This document shows, piece by piece, positions 12,001 through 21,699 of a DNA stretch of 56,894 nt. A program made the translations under genes and the position numbers. Location of the stretch: positions 968,404 through 1,025,297 of the forward strand of contig NW_019091418.1 of NCBI RefSeq assembly GCF_001949145.1, in the 5' to 3' direction. This stretch comes from Acanthaster planci (Eukaryota > Echinodermata > Asteroidea > Valvatida > Acanthasteridae). The notes below the pieces were generated by a model. That model did no database searches. It saw only the letters and a list, made by a program, of their open reading frames with translations, and had not been told where the DNA came from. Positions within the stretch are counted from its first letter, which is position 1; each line of letters begins with the position of its first letter.

Positions 12001-12600
12001 CATCGTCCGGTAAGTACTGGAATATTGCCACAGGCATCACCAGGAAGGGGGTGGGGCAAAGCTTTTGCCAGGGAGGAAACACTCGACAATGTGATTTAAT
12101 CAGGAGGTGGCCATTTCAGATGCTGCTCCATGGAGCCATGTGATTCACTGAAGAATTTTGCCTGACACTTTCGCTGTAACTACAGGGTTTCCAAACTGTG
12201 AATATAATTTTTTCATTACAGCCCAAAAGATGACATACGTATATCCAAAATTTGGCATTACCCATCAAGGCATAACGATAGTAATCTATCACTTTCCCAT
12301 ATTGCCCCATCTTCGTACCCACACATATTAAACTCTGGTAAAATTTTCAAAGGATGCCTCACTTTCAATTCAAGATGGCCGACTTGTAAGGTCAATAGCA
12401 CAATGACCGACCATCAACAATAAAACATGGAATTCACTCTTTGCACTTCTAGTCTTTAGTTTTATCCTTCTGTTTTACTTCTTTCCTTTTTTGTTTCTAT
12501 GATTTTCTTTTCCAAATGGGGACCGAGTGTCCCACATGCCCATACCATCCCACGATGCCTGTGAATATTGCTTGTACGTATTAACCTGTGATGAACAAGG
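9100..12600. other. Intergenic region between JmjC and CDCA7 genes
   Basis: No ORF here shows codon structure or family similarity. It should hold the JmjC 3' UTR and the distal CDCA7 promoter. Possible minus-strand poly(A) signals (TTTATT on the plus strand) occur near 10088 and 10428; I cannot choose between them. Confidence 0.5.
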
Positions 12601-12613
12601 TTCAGGTCAGAGG

Positions 12614-12763
12614 TTATAGTTCATCATGCTCCATCTCTATCACAACAGGTCCACTTGGTTGGTCAAGGACGCGTGCAAAATTCTTCAGCCTTTCGACATC
12701 GATCTCTTCAATCTGCTTCCGAGTCAGATACCCCCGCCTTTCGGTGTCAAATGTTGCAAAAAT
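12614..12763 (-). CDS. JmjC gene exon 8: EF-hand-like segment and HDEL terminus
   Basis: 49 codons plus TAA after a TTTTTCCTATCAG acceptor. FDTERRGYLTRKQIEEI looks like an EF-hand loop with D at 1 and G at 6, but Arg at 5 and Gln at 12 argue against calcium binding. The protein ends MEHDEL: a C-terminal HDEL is a KDEL-receptor ER retrieval signal. Confidence 0.9.
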   Translation of the reverse strand: MFATFDTERRGYLTRKQIEEIDVERLKNFARVLDQPSGPVVIEMEHDEL

Positions 12764-15700
12764 CTGATAGGAAAAACAACCAATTAAGAAGCTAAAAGAC
12801 TGTTTTATAGGTGCTGGAAAAATGATGAACAGCAGGATTATTGTTCTTGTAAAACACATCCGGTCCATTCTCTGTTCTTGTTAACCACTTGCTGCCGGGT
12901 GGATTTTTCTTGAGCAAGACAAGATGCTGGGGCCTTTTCAAGATTTTCCGTTTTTGAAATTCTTCAATAATTCATCATCTCATTTCATGGACGTTAATAC
13001 CTACATGAAGGACTCTTTGGGTACTACTCTAAAGCTGACAGTTAACCTTCATTGACTTTTGAATATTTCAGCCAGGCCTGCAGCCTTGGAAAAAAAGCCC
13101 AGATTGTGCGGTGTTAGGTAAGATTTTTTTGTTCCCAGAACTGGCACAGTGCACTGCTGACCTCCTTTCAATAGGGGCCAGATTAGCATGCAGCGGTGCT
13201 GTGTGGCTCATCCCTGTGGTGGTGGAGAGCTTTTGTCCCCGGTGGTAATCCGCTTGCTCTAAATGCCTCAAACCATGGTATACGGTTTCAAAACAAGGCT
13301 GGATTATCTCCACTATTGAGAGCGAAAAAATGTCGGTAATGCCCAGCAGCTCAGTCTTTTGTGCTGAGCATGGTCTTTTGTTATTAAGGCCCAACTCTTT
13401 TGTCCCAGTTCTGGGCTCCCCAGCTCTGCATATAAAGCCTATGTACTCGAAAACGGGTCCCCCAGCAGAGAGTGGTTAAATTAGTTATCGTTCAACACTG
13501 CGTGTCATCTCTCTTTCATCCGTATCATACTGGCTATCCTATTTACACAGCTGAATAAATTACTGTCAGGCACTGGAAGGATGCCTGGCTTGTCTCATCA
13601 TGCCTCGATCTGGCTGTCTGACTTGGGCATTTCTGTATGTGGCTGCGGCTACATAGTGTAGTGTCAAGTGTTAAAAAACAAAGCCACAGCCACACATTTG
13701 CTGACAGTGGTAAGTGACAGTCCAAGGGGATCCAGGGGAGGCACCAATGGGGGTAATAGCCCCTTGAAAGGAAATTTTTCCCCTCCCCCCCAAAAAAATT
13801 TGGTTGTGGATATGCCCTTGCTGACTGCTAAAAACTGTGCAAATATTCAAATGAATATTCCGACTCAAGGAATTCAAATCAACTTCTGCCCCTACCAGCA
13901 ATTTTTTTTCTGCTTTTTTTAATGAAACTGTCACTGTCTCTTGCCTCATATGCTTCTATAGGGATGTCCTCGTCTTCCGTGGCTACCTCCTCCTCTTCCA
14001 TGCCACTCATTCCCATGAAGTAATGGCCAAAACGGTGTGCCGACAGCTTGTCCGTTTCCTTCAGCAGCGAGATCATGTCATTGCGGATGTTTTCAGTGTC
14101 CATGTAGCCAATCTCTATCACCTGATGGCAAAAGTGGACACACAATTTTTTGAAGGCCTTTAAATGGAGCAGTGTGGCAGTGAGGTCGGCAGACCGACAA
14201 ACCATCACCACAAGAAGGCACTCAGTTATGATTAGTTTCCATGAGGTGAATTTCTGTTCCCCCCCCTGAAAGCAGGAGTTTACTATTTATTTTTATTTTT
14301 CACCATCTGAGCAGCAGGGAAGGTGACATTATTGTTGGATTTTTGCCCTGCCCATATTATCACACAGTATACTCAGTGTTTGCCCCCGGAGGGCATGTGA
14401 AAAAACCACAAGTGTACTCAGGTGGGACTCGAACCCACAACCCCCTGCTTGCTAGTGCAGATGTCTTAACCACTCGACCATTGAGCTTGCCGATGTCGGC
14501 TGGTTGGTTTGAGTCAGATCGTAGCAGTGGGTACAGCAAACAACTGCACGTATATCCAAGGTTGGATTTGCTCTGGGGAGATACTAGTTTATTTTGGATT
14601 TTTGCCCTGCCCGACATCTATTAAAACACTGTATACATGGTATATGCAGTGTTTGCCCAGAAGGCTTGTGAAAAAACCACAAGTGTACTCCGGTGGGACT
14701 CGAACCCACAACTTCCATCCTTGGAAGGTGACATTATTAGCTCAATCTATGAACAGTTTACAGGGTTTAGAGACAACTTCACAGAATCAGGATTCCCACT
14801 AACTAGAATATTTGTGTACCTATTTAACTGATTAAAACAGGAACTTTCAAACAGGTCATTGGAACTTAACAGGAACATAATCTCCCAGGGTCAACCCACA
14901 TGCTGATAAGAGAGATACATACGTCCTGGTATCACCTAGCTGAAAACTCGAGTTCAGGCAGCTGAACTTAGGTTTTCTGGTAAATGAGAATTTACAATGT
15001 GTGTGAAAACTGGCAATCCCCTTTCCTCCTGTCTCGTTCTTTTCTTTCTCTCTACACTTCTTTCATTTTCCCATTTTTTTTTTCAAAAGACCGAAGTTCC
15101 CTCTTGGTCACTCCTCTGCAAGGACCACTGACAAATGGCGTGCGCCAAATGGATCCTATCTACAGACCTCTACAAGGCAAGAGAGCCACTTTTCTTGCAT
15201 GCGCCCCTTACCTTATCCCCTTTCTTGTAGGTCCACATGACCCTGACCTGGGACAGGTCAGTGTACTCAAAGGTCGCATTTTCACAGTCGGACTGGTCAA
15301 ATGTTGGCTCGGAGGCAAACAGGATGGTTGCAGAGATACTGCGGCTGTAGGAACGGACTTGGTGCAAGTAGCCTGAGCACAATATGAAAGTTCAAACGGT
15401 CACCGAGTTTGGAAGGGAATTGGAGTGATTCACAATACTGTTTGTTTTTAGAGAGTTCAATTGAACTATTAAATGGAAATGCACACAGCATCACGTTAAT
15501 CAATAGGACGCGCTGCAATGATTTAATTTATTTCTTACATGATAAGTAAAAAAACCTCTAGTCTTATGGACTAAATGACAGTGCCACGACTGGTTATTAT
15601 AGTAATGTGGGACATGTGGTTTTTAATACCCTGAGAGCTGCATATGCCCTTTAGTGTAATGCATCCCTTAGGTGTGAAAAATGTCAGGTTCCAAATCAAA

Positions 15701-18700
15701 TCATTGTCTTTCACCCACCTGCTGGGATGTAGATGCAGTCGCCAGGCTTTAGGGTACTCCATCTCCAGGGAACCTTGCCAACGTCTTGGTGCTCAAAGAG
15801 ATTGATCATGTCTACATCCAGCTTGGAGTAGCCTGAGCCAGTCATGTGATGCTGTATAGAAAATGATGCGTACATGTACATTGTACACGCTGCATAAACA
15901 AAATTCAGCAGACCCAGTTTCCTACTCTGAGAGCCAAAATGACAGTCTCCCCTCATAAGAATATATCCTGGGAATGTTTTTGCCACCTGTAACCAGAAAC
16001 CCATTTGTGAAGTTGAAGTACCGTAACAACTTGGAACAAGTTTTTAAAAACACAACCGGAAACTGTTACACGTAGAACACAGTTTCAATAAATATTTGAA
16101 GTACACAAAATATTTGTAGTAGATAAAACTGTTAACAAACAACACTTTCACTCAGTATCTGGCATGTCTCTTATCCCTGCTGCCTTCTCTTTTCACCTTT
16201 TAGAAGAAAGTACCTTTTTTTATTTTGTTGTGTACAATAACAAAGTAGGGAATGCACAATTCAAGACAAAAACATTGCCTGCTCCCAAAGCATTTTCCTC
16301 ACTTTCGATAAGCAACGAACCAACTTCAACCTGCGGTTCTAGCTTGTTTGGTTGGAAAAGAAAATATACAAGTAGAGTCTTGAAAACACCCAACCAAAGA
16401 TGATTGGAGCAAATACAAGCAAACAAATGTGGCCCTGTTAATACCTCTTCGGTGATCTCCAGCTCCTTGGAATACTTTGGATCAATCATGATGAAGTCTT
16501 TGCGTCCAGCCAGTAGGCAGTGAATGTTGTGATCGGCATCATAGTGGATGACCGAGGCCGTACCCCCGCTGCTCATCCACAGGTTAGTCTCCAGGAGACG
16601 TCGCTTAAAGGTGCCACACAGGAGGCTGTCTGGGACCTCATCAACGAGCAGAGACAGGGAACAAAAGAAACTGAGCTCTCTCTGGTTTTTGAGCAGAAAG
16701 TGGAAGGCAACAAAAGCTCAACCTCCTCCATTACAGCTTTCTGACAATCTTTGAAAAAACCCACCTGATGGATTGATAACTTTACTAATGTACATGTACT
16801 ATACAGGGATGCCTTCATAACTAACAGCATGCTGAATTGGCAATCTAAGAGCTAATACCGTCAGTGTGGAGTTTATCACTACGGAAGAATAAGAACCATG
16901 GGCTTACTCACGGCATTTTCTCTCTTTCACTATTTGCTGGAAAATTGTTCAACAATTTAGATTTCAATTAGTTTAGAGTATTAAACCTGTCAATCCTTTT
17001 CATACACAGCATTTCCAAAAAAGAAAATCCAACTGAATTTCCAATTCTCTGCATGTCGCTTTTCAGTCTTCTAGCTTGGAATCAAGCAGAGACATAAAAT
17101 GTGATGAGACTGGTTTAAAGTGAGCATGTCAGAAGACTACCAGTACGTACATGGAGAGCGAAATGTAGTTTTTGTTTTAGTATATTTTTCTCTTGTTTTC
17201 CACTAGAAAAATTCATAAAATTTCTCGTCAATTCAATCACAGCAGAAATCCATTACTTTTCTTCAAATGAGCACTCAGATTCATGTATGTACTTGTACCT
17301 TGATCATTGATCGAGTATGTGTTAATGAAAAGTGCCACAAGCTGCCTACAGAAAATTTTCTAGAGGATTCTCACGTGTTTCATTCCAACTGAACAACGTG
17401 TCGCTCATCATCAGCTTTGCATTTCCACAGCCACACGATGACTAATCCTGTATAGTTATCTTACACCATTCGTCGTCAACTCTCTCATTAATTCCATGCA
17501 CTCAACTGTGGCAACAGCTGTCTGCAAACTCTCTTCGTCATGCAGTGATTATTGATCATCTCCATGGTAACCGACTACAACAGGTGCTAAACTGGATACA
17601 TCCACGTGGCAGCTCACAGAATGGCCACGATATCAAAACCAGAGGGACTTGCCCGGTTTCAAAATGCACATCTCTGCATTTAAAGGAATACATATATCCA
17701 ACGACAGGCCAATGGATCATAGACTGTACTATACTGTTCAAATTTAACCTGAGGCCTTATTTGGCAAAATCGTTTACCATATCTCATACCAGTAAGCAGG
17801 TGATTTTTCCAACAGAAAGTTGTACCTCCATTTCATGTTTCATGTACATGTATAAATGTACGTCTCTTTAACTCTTTAAAGGACTTCACTTAATTCTCAA
17901 CTTTGAAGTTTTCACATGTCAGAAAAGCAAGTACATGTACATGTATAGTTACATAATAGCACCCTCATTTTCACCCTGGGATATCTCAAACTTATGCAAA
18001 ATTTGACAGACATGCAGATAATGGGGCTCCTTTTAATGCATTCTGGGTAAAAAACCTGCATATGTGAGACCACATTGAACGACAAATGCAAGCAGTGTGA
18101 TTGGAATATTAAAAAGTCTTTATAATTTTTCCCTCTAAGCCTCTAAAATGCATTTTAGACACAAAAACAATGAAAGATTTCCTGCATGAGAGCACAATTA
18201 TGGTACACTGTAAATTAAAAAACAATAAAACTGACGCCAAACAGAGACAGCAGTTTAAAGCTATATGTAGACTGGCCGTTTAAGTTAGACAAATGAAAAA
18301 GTATCCTTACTTTGACCTCATGGGCCATTTCTAGTGGGATCAAAGACACAATGTACACATCGTCAGTCAGATAACGCTTCAAGAATTCGGCCAACTTCAT
18401 GCGTCTTGGCCGGATCTCTCGGTTCTCCCTTTTGACTTCAACCAAGACGTCCAATTCCCCATATCTGATGAATATAAAATTGTGGAAAAGTAATTCATTT
18501 CGATTTGATTCTGATAAATTTCTTTGATAAAAGCATCACAAAATTTGAAGTCAGAGAAAGAACTTAATTTGATTAACAGAATTAAGTTTAAAAATACGGA
18601 TCAACACAAAGTTTCTTAAATAGAAAAGAACAGGGTAAAATTAGATAATTATTAAAAAACCAGGGACCATCATTTTAAGCATCCCAGTACATGTACCAAG

Positions 18701-21590
18701 TATATGTAAATAAAAACAATGAGGGCAGTTTCATAAACCAGCTACTGAAATATGGAACCAAGAGGGCACGAATGTAACATGGTACATGTACATGTGGTGA
18801 ACTTGATTTACGATTGGTTTGGTGAATTATGGAAAAATTGAATTCAAACTAAACCTGTACCATGGAAGGGATCAGTGAATCTACATGTACAGATATCTTT
18901 CAGTTCTTACATTCCCAGATTTTCTATAAGTTTCCTGTGTTTTTTAACCCTAACCCTACACAGTACTATGAATTACTAGTTGTAGTAAAATGTAGTACTC
19001 AGTCCTGTCGCATTTAAGAGGACGTGACCTTATTGTTCTCTGAGGCCATAAGATACAATAGATAAGACAATGTACCGTACAGTGCTGTGGCACTATGAAT
19101 GTATGGCTTTATTGTTCTCTGTACAAGTAACAATGGAAGTAACCTAGCCAGAAGTAGTAATTTGTAGCGCTAGGTCCTTCAGGCTCAGGCTACTTCTTAG
19201 TATTCTGTAGTACTGTGAAGTGTAAGCCAAACAATATGCTTGGGGGGTTAGGGTTAAAGTGCATTCTGACAATCAAATCAGATTTCCATTCAGATGGTAA
19301 GAAGTAGTGGTGTCTACTTACAATAAGAAATGATTCTGCAAATTTCACAACCATGTGTTTAAGCTTTTGATGTAGTGACTTACATGTAGATCTTGGTAGA
19401 ACAATGAATTTGGACCTGTAGGTAACTTATGCAAAGCCTTTTGATTCCAAATGACCATACCTCTACCCCTGATTCTGATTATGGACAAATACGTATCAAG
19501 CTTTTAGACTGCAATAAGATCAACACGGACTTGCTTCTTTTTATTATTGATTTTGACTGAAATATAAAGTCATCTTGAAGCTCTAGTAAGGTACATGTAC
19601 ATGTACCGGTATGCTGTACACAGGGTGCTTTAGGAGGGTTCTTAACTAGTGCACAACTGAATTCCTTGATCTATCAATAACATGACCACTGATTTTCCAC
19701 ACCTATTTCTCATGCCTAACCTTCATGTGTATTTCAGGTCGCGAGCTGTCAGTCTTTTGCCTATTTTGATATCAACTTCCTAGAAACTGTGACAACCGTA
19801 CGTGTACACTTACATGTACTTATTTCACATGTCAAAATCTTGAGATGCTAACCCTCCCCCCGGTATGTACATATGTACACGCCCACGCGTGTGTCCTTTG
19901 AGGTGGGTGCACATTTGACAAGTCGCAACACCTTACTGGGTGAAGAGGTAAAGAATATTTAACATTTGCGGATGTCACCACTGCGTGACTCCTTAACCCT
20001 AACAGTCCTCAATCCTTCACCTGTTGGAGGACTGAGGACTGTTAGGGTTAAGGTTATCTCTGATGAATGTTGCAGAGCACGGAAGAGTGACATCATTTTT
20101 AACCCGTAAGTGTAGTCTGATGAATTACTTATGCGCGTAATGGTTCATCACGTGCTGGTTCTCGTGCTAATGCCTTTTACACACATCATTGCGCATGTGA
20201 TGTATTCACTTTGATACTCTACTGTTTCAGCCAGGAAAAACACGCTTCCGTTGGTCAAATGTCCCACTTACATGTAGCGGTATGTATACTGAAGTGCTGT
20301 CGGTCCGTGGTGCAAAGGATACAACGGCTTGTCAATTTTGTCGCAGAGCGACTTACAATCTACGCGAGCAGATGAGGCGGGCTGACGGTACTACGAGATT
20401 AAATACGCAAGACTAGTACTGGCAGTAGACAACACCACCGTCGTGGGTTACAGATAAGGCTGAATCAGCCCATTTAATTCTTCATCTGTGCCTTGCAAAT
20501 ACACTCGTTTTTCTTATGATGCTTACTCTCCCCGTCCATTCTCCATCTCCCCCAAAAACATTCCGTTTTCAGAACATCTCCCCACTTGTTTATTCGATAG
20601 AACCCACAATCAATATTATTTTCCACTGCTCTTTAATGCGCACAGTCGCATCACGTGCAGCTTGGCCGCACGCGCCCAAAGAAGACGTCTTATTTACGTA
20701 GTTCCCAAGTGCATACATTTCTTTTACATATGCACATCTAAATCTGTTCACAGTTATAAATTCTAATTAAGCATTCTAAACGGTTTAGATCATGACTTTC
20801 AATCCACTACAATACGTTTACCATGAACACAATATCTGACCTACGCAGGAGAGCGTGACACAACTACAGTGATGGCGCGAACTACATGTACAGAGGATCA
20901 GCCATGAGGGTACACACTGAGTCCTTTCTCTAAACTCCAATCCCTATTTACTCACTTTTCCTGTAGATATTGATCAGTCCATTTCTGCAGGGCCGGCGCA
21001 TCTGTCATGGATTGGCGAAAGACCACCGGTTTCCTCGTGCTCACATGGTTCTGGTAGAACTCGACGGGATGGAGGAACACGTTGTACTCGGGGACCGGGC
21101 CATCTGATTTCCTCTGATATCCTGCCAAATAAAAACCGTAGGAGATTAAACACTGGGACGATTCACAATACAGTTGAACAGTTGATTGGTTAGCTGCAAG
21201 AGGGTCCAATACACCCCTCTAAATATCCTTATCCCCGCCCCTTCCTTTATCCTTCTGAATCAAGGTTTTACAATTGTACGTATACATGTAGTTCTGTAGC
21301 AAGGAGAAGTTTCGAAAATTTTTCAGGAGATTGTTACTGGCACAAAATGTCTAATCGACAAGGACAATCATTTTTTTTCAGGTTTTCGGATCTGTTTGAT
21401 AGCATGGTGTCTCACCGAATGGTCTGAGATGACCAGTGGGCACGGCGGAGCCAGGGCGGGGCTTAGGAATTTGGGGCGGGAATTCAATCGCCCGTTGGTC
21501 TTTGGGGAAGGTGACATCCGAGATGGCATCCTGAAGTGAAACTAGAAGCAGCAGCAGCAGAACTAAGGCATCTGGAGATCTCAAATCCAT
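12614..21590 (-). CDS. ER-targeted JmjC 2-oxoglutarate oxygenase with EF-hand-like segment and HDEL (8 exons)
   Basis: Coding exons, in transcript order: 21590-21416, 21121-20956, 18464-18311, 16636-16445, 15851-15719, 15372-15212, 14121-13945, 12763-12614. All junctions are in phase, giving 435 aa. Seen: an N-terminal signal sequence with an LVLLLLLLVSL core (about 9-19); a JmjC/cupin_8 domain (about 75-330) with WMSSGGTASVIHYDADHN, so H196 and D198; K211 fifteen residues after H196, where JMJD5-type enzymes keep the 2-oxoglutarate-binding lysine; IPAGYLHQVRSYS with H277 as third iron ligand; an acidic linker; FDTERRGYLTRK (392-403), EF-hand-like but lacking Glu at position 12; and a C-terminal HDEL. 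Known: JmjC hydroxylases use Fe(II), O2 and 2-oxoglutarate to hydroxylate proteins. Inferred: a protein hydroxylase of the ER lumen. Closest relatives are probably JMJD5/JMJD7/JMJD8-type proteins; I do not recognise a named orthologue and the substrate is unknown. Confidence 0.9.
12881..13479 (+). mobile_element. TTAA-flanked MITE, copy 1
   Basis: Begins TTAACCACTTGCTGCCGG and ends GCAGAGAGTGGTTAA, that is, TTAA duplicated outside inverted CCACTYKCTG ends. TTAA target sites are typical of piggyBac-type transposons. It is 599 bp, non-coding, and lies in the last intron of the JmjC gene. A second copy in inverted orientation is at 42303-42889. Confidence 0.78.
13530..13720 (+). pseudogene. Decayed copy of CDCA7 exon 3 plus flanking intron
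   Basis: CCTATTTACACAGCTGAATA closely matches the acceptor and start of CDCA7 exon 3 (minus strand, 5891-5810). Similarity continues through GGATGCCTGGCTTG, then into the following intron, including the TGTGGCTGCGGCT...AAAGCCACAGCC inverted repeat (source about 5690-5780). The exon copy has lost its donor and shifts frame after about 16 codons. It is opposite in strand to both genes and sits in the last intron of the JmjC gene, next to the MITE end at 13479. Confidence 0.75.
13945..14121 (-). CDS. JmjC gene exon 7: C-terminal helices and acidic linker
   Basis: 59 codons after a TTTGCCATCAG acceptor: GYMDTENIRNDMISLL, FGHYFMGMSG, then an acidic run (MEEEEVATEDEDIP) and IEAYE. I end it at GAG|GCAAGA, a GC donor. 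This makes IEAYE-IFATFD, a good EF-hand entering helix, and keeps phase 0. The only in-phase GT alternative, GAG|GTAGCC, would drop 17 codons. Confidence 0.75.
14343..14500 (-). mobile_element. tRNA-derived SINE, copy 1
   Basis: On the minus strand 14491-14421 reads as a tRNA-like head with A box TGGTCGAGTGG and B box GGTTCGAGTCC. An unrelated tail follows (CACTTGTGGTTTTTTCACAT, then GGGCAAACACTG). The two sides of the acceptor stem do not pair, so it is a SINE, not a tRNA. It lies in the JmjC gene intron between exons 6 and 7. Confidence 0.75.
14600..14715 (-). mobile_element. tRNA-derived SINE, copy 2 (5' truncated)
   Basis: The same tail and B box recur about 110 bp from copy 1 in the same orientation. 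The head is cut just past GTTGTGGGTTCGAGTCCCACC, so the A box is missing. Confidence 0.7.
15212..15372 (-). CDS. JmjC gene exon 6: third iron ligand
   Basis: 161 bp. GYLHQVRSYSRSISATILF contains H277, the distal iron ligand, 81 residues after H196 (79 between the equivalent histidines of human JMJD5). Ends KKGDK|GTAAGG. Confidence 0.92.
15719..15851 (-). CDS. JmjC gene exon 5
   Basis: 133 bp, phase 0 to phase 1. Encodes SKLDVDMINLFEHQDVGKVP and TLKPGDCIYIPA, the strand that leads into the third iron ligand. It ends at GCAG|GTGGGT and the Gly codon is completed by the next exon. Confidence 0.92.
16445..16636 (-). CDS. JmjC gene exon 4: HxD iron ligands
   Basis: 64 codons. The acceptor is GATGAG|GTCCCA after a long pyrimidine tract. 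Encodes NLWMSSGGTASVIHYDADHN and LLAGRKDFIMIDP: the first two iron ligands (H196, D198) and the likely 2-oxoglutarate-binding K211. This is the most diagnostic exon of the gene. Confidence 0.93.
18311..18464 (-). CDS. JmjC gene exon 3
   Basis: 154 bp between a TTCATCAG acceptor and a GTAAGG donor. Encodes YGELDVLVEVKRENREIR and then MKLAEFLKRYLTDDVYIVS, matching the region of JmjC hydroxylases before the HxD motif (F-l-x-x-Y followed by yx-x). Confidence 0.88.
19991..20052. repeat. 27-bp-arm inverted repeat (hairpin)
   Basis: CCTTAACCCTAACAGTCCTC... at 19991-20017 is matched in inverse at 20026-20052 with one or two mismatches and an 8-nt loop. It lies in the JmjC intron between exons 2 and 3. 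The outer part contains CCCTAA, and nearby 18947 and 19245 also have short CCCTAA/TTAGGG runs. Confidence 0.7.
20956..21121 (-). CDS. JmjC gene exon 2
   Basis: 166 bp, phase 1 to phase 2. Carries LHPVEFYQNHVSTRKPVVFR, the usual N-terminal entry of cupin_8/JmjC proteins (F-x-x-x-x-v-s-x-x-k-P-v-v-f-r), followed by W and YLQEK. Confidence 0.88.
21416..21590 (-). CDS. JmjC gene exon 1: signal peptide
   Basis: The ATG at 21590-21588 opens 58 codons and ends in phase 1 at CG|GTGAGA. MDLRSPDA, then seven leucines and valines (LVLLLLLLVS), then a polar QDAISD is a typical signal peptide with likely cleavage near residues 20-25. A Pro-rich stretch (FPPQIPKPRPG) follows. Confidence 0.88.
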
Positions 21591-21699
21591 TTGTATTTTT
21601 GTTCTGTAAGATACAAAACGCAAAATAATTATTACGAAATAGAAATGTGGGCGAGGGTGCACAGGGTGAGGCCATTTCAGCTGGAAATTTCAGCTGCTT

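Noticed and set aside
13551-13610. Extra exon of the JmjC gene or a second CDCA7 gene
   Set aside because: It is on the opposite strand, lacks a donor and neighbouring exons, and shifts out of the CDCA7 frame.
14421-14491. Possible functional tRNA on the minus strand
   Set aside because: A and B boxes are good, but the acceptor stem does not pair, the anticodon loop has eight bases, and the head is joined to a repeated tail. It is a SINE.
18945-19255. Interstitial telomere repeat
   Set aside because: Only one to two CCCTAA/TTAGGG units at each place; these fit the repeat-family ends better than a telomere tract.
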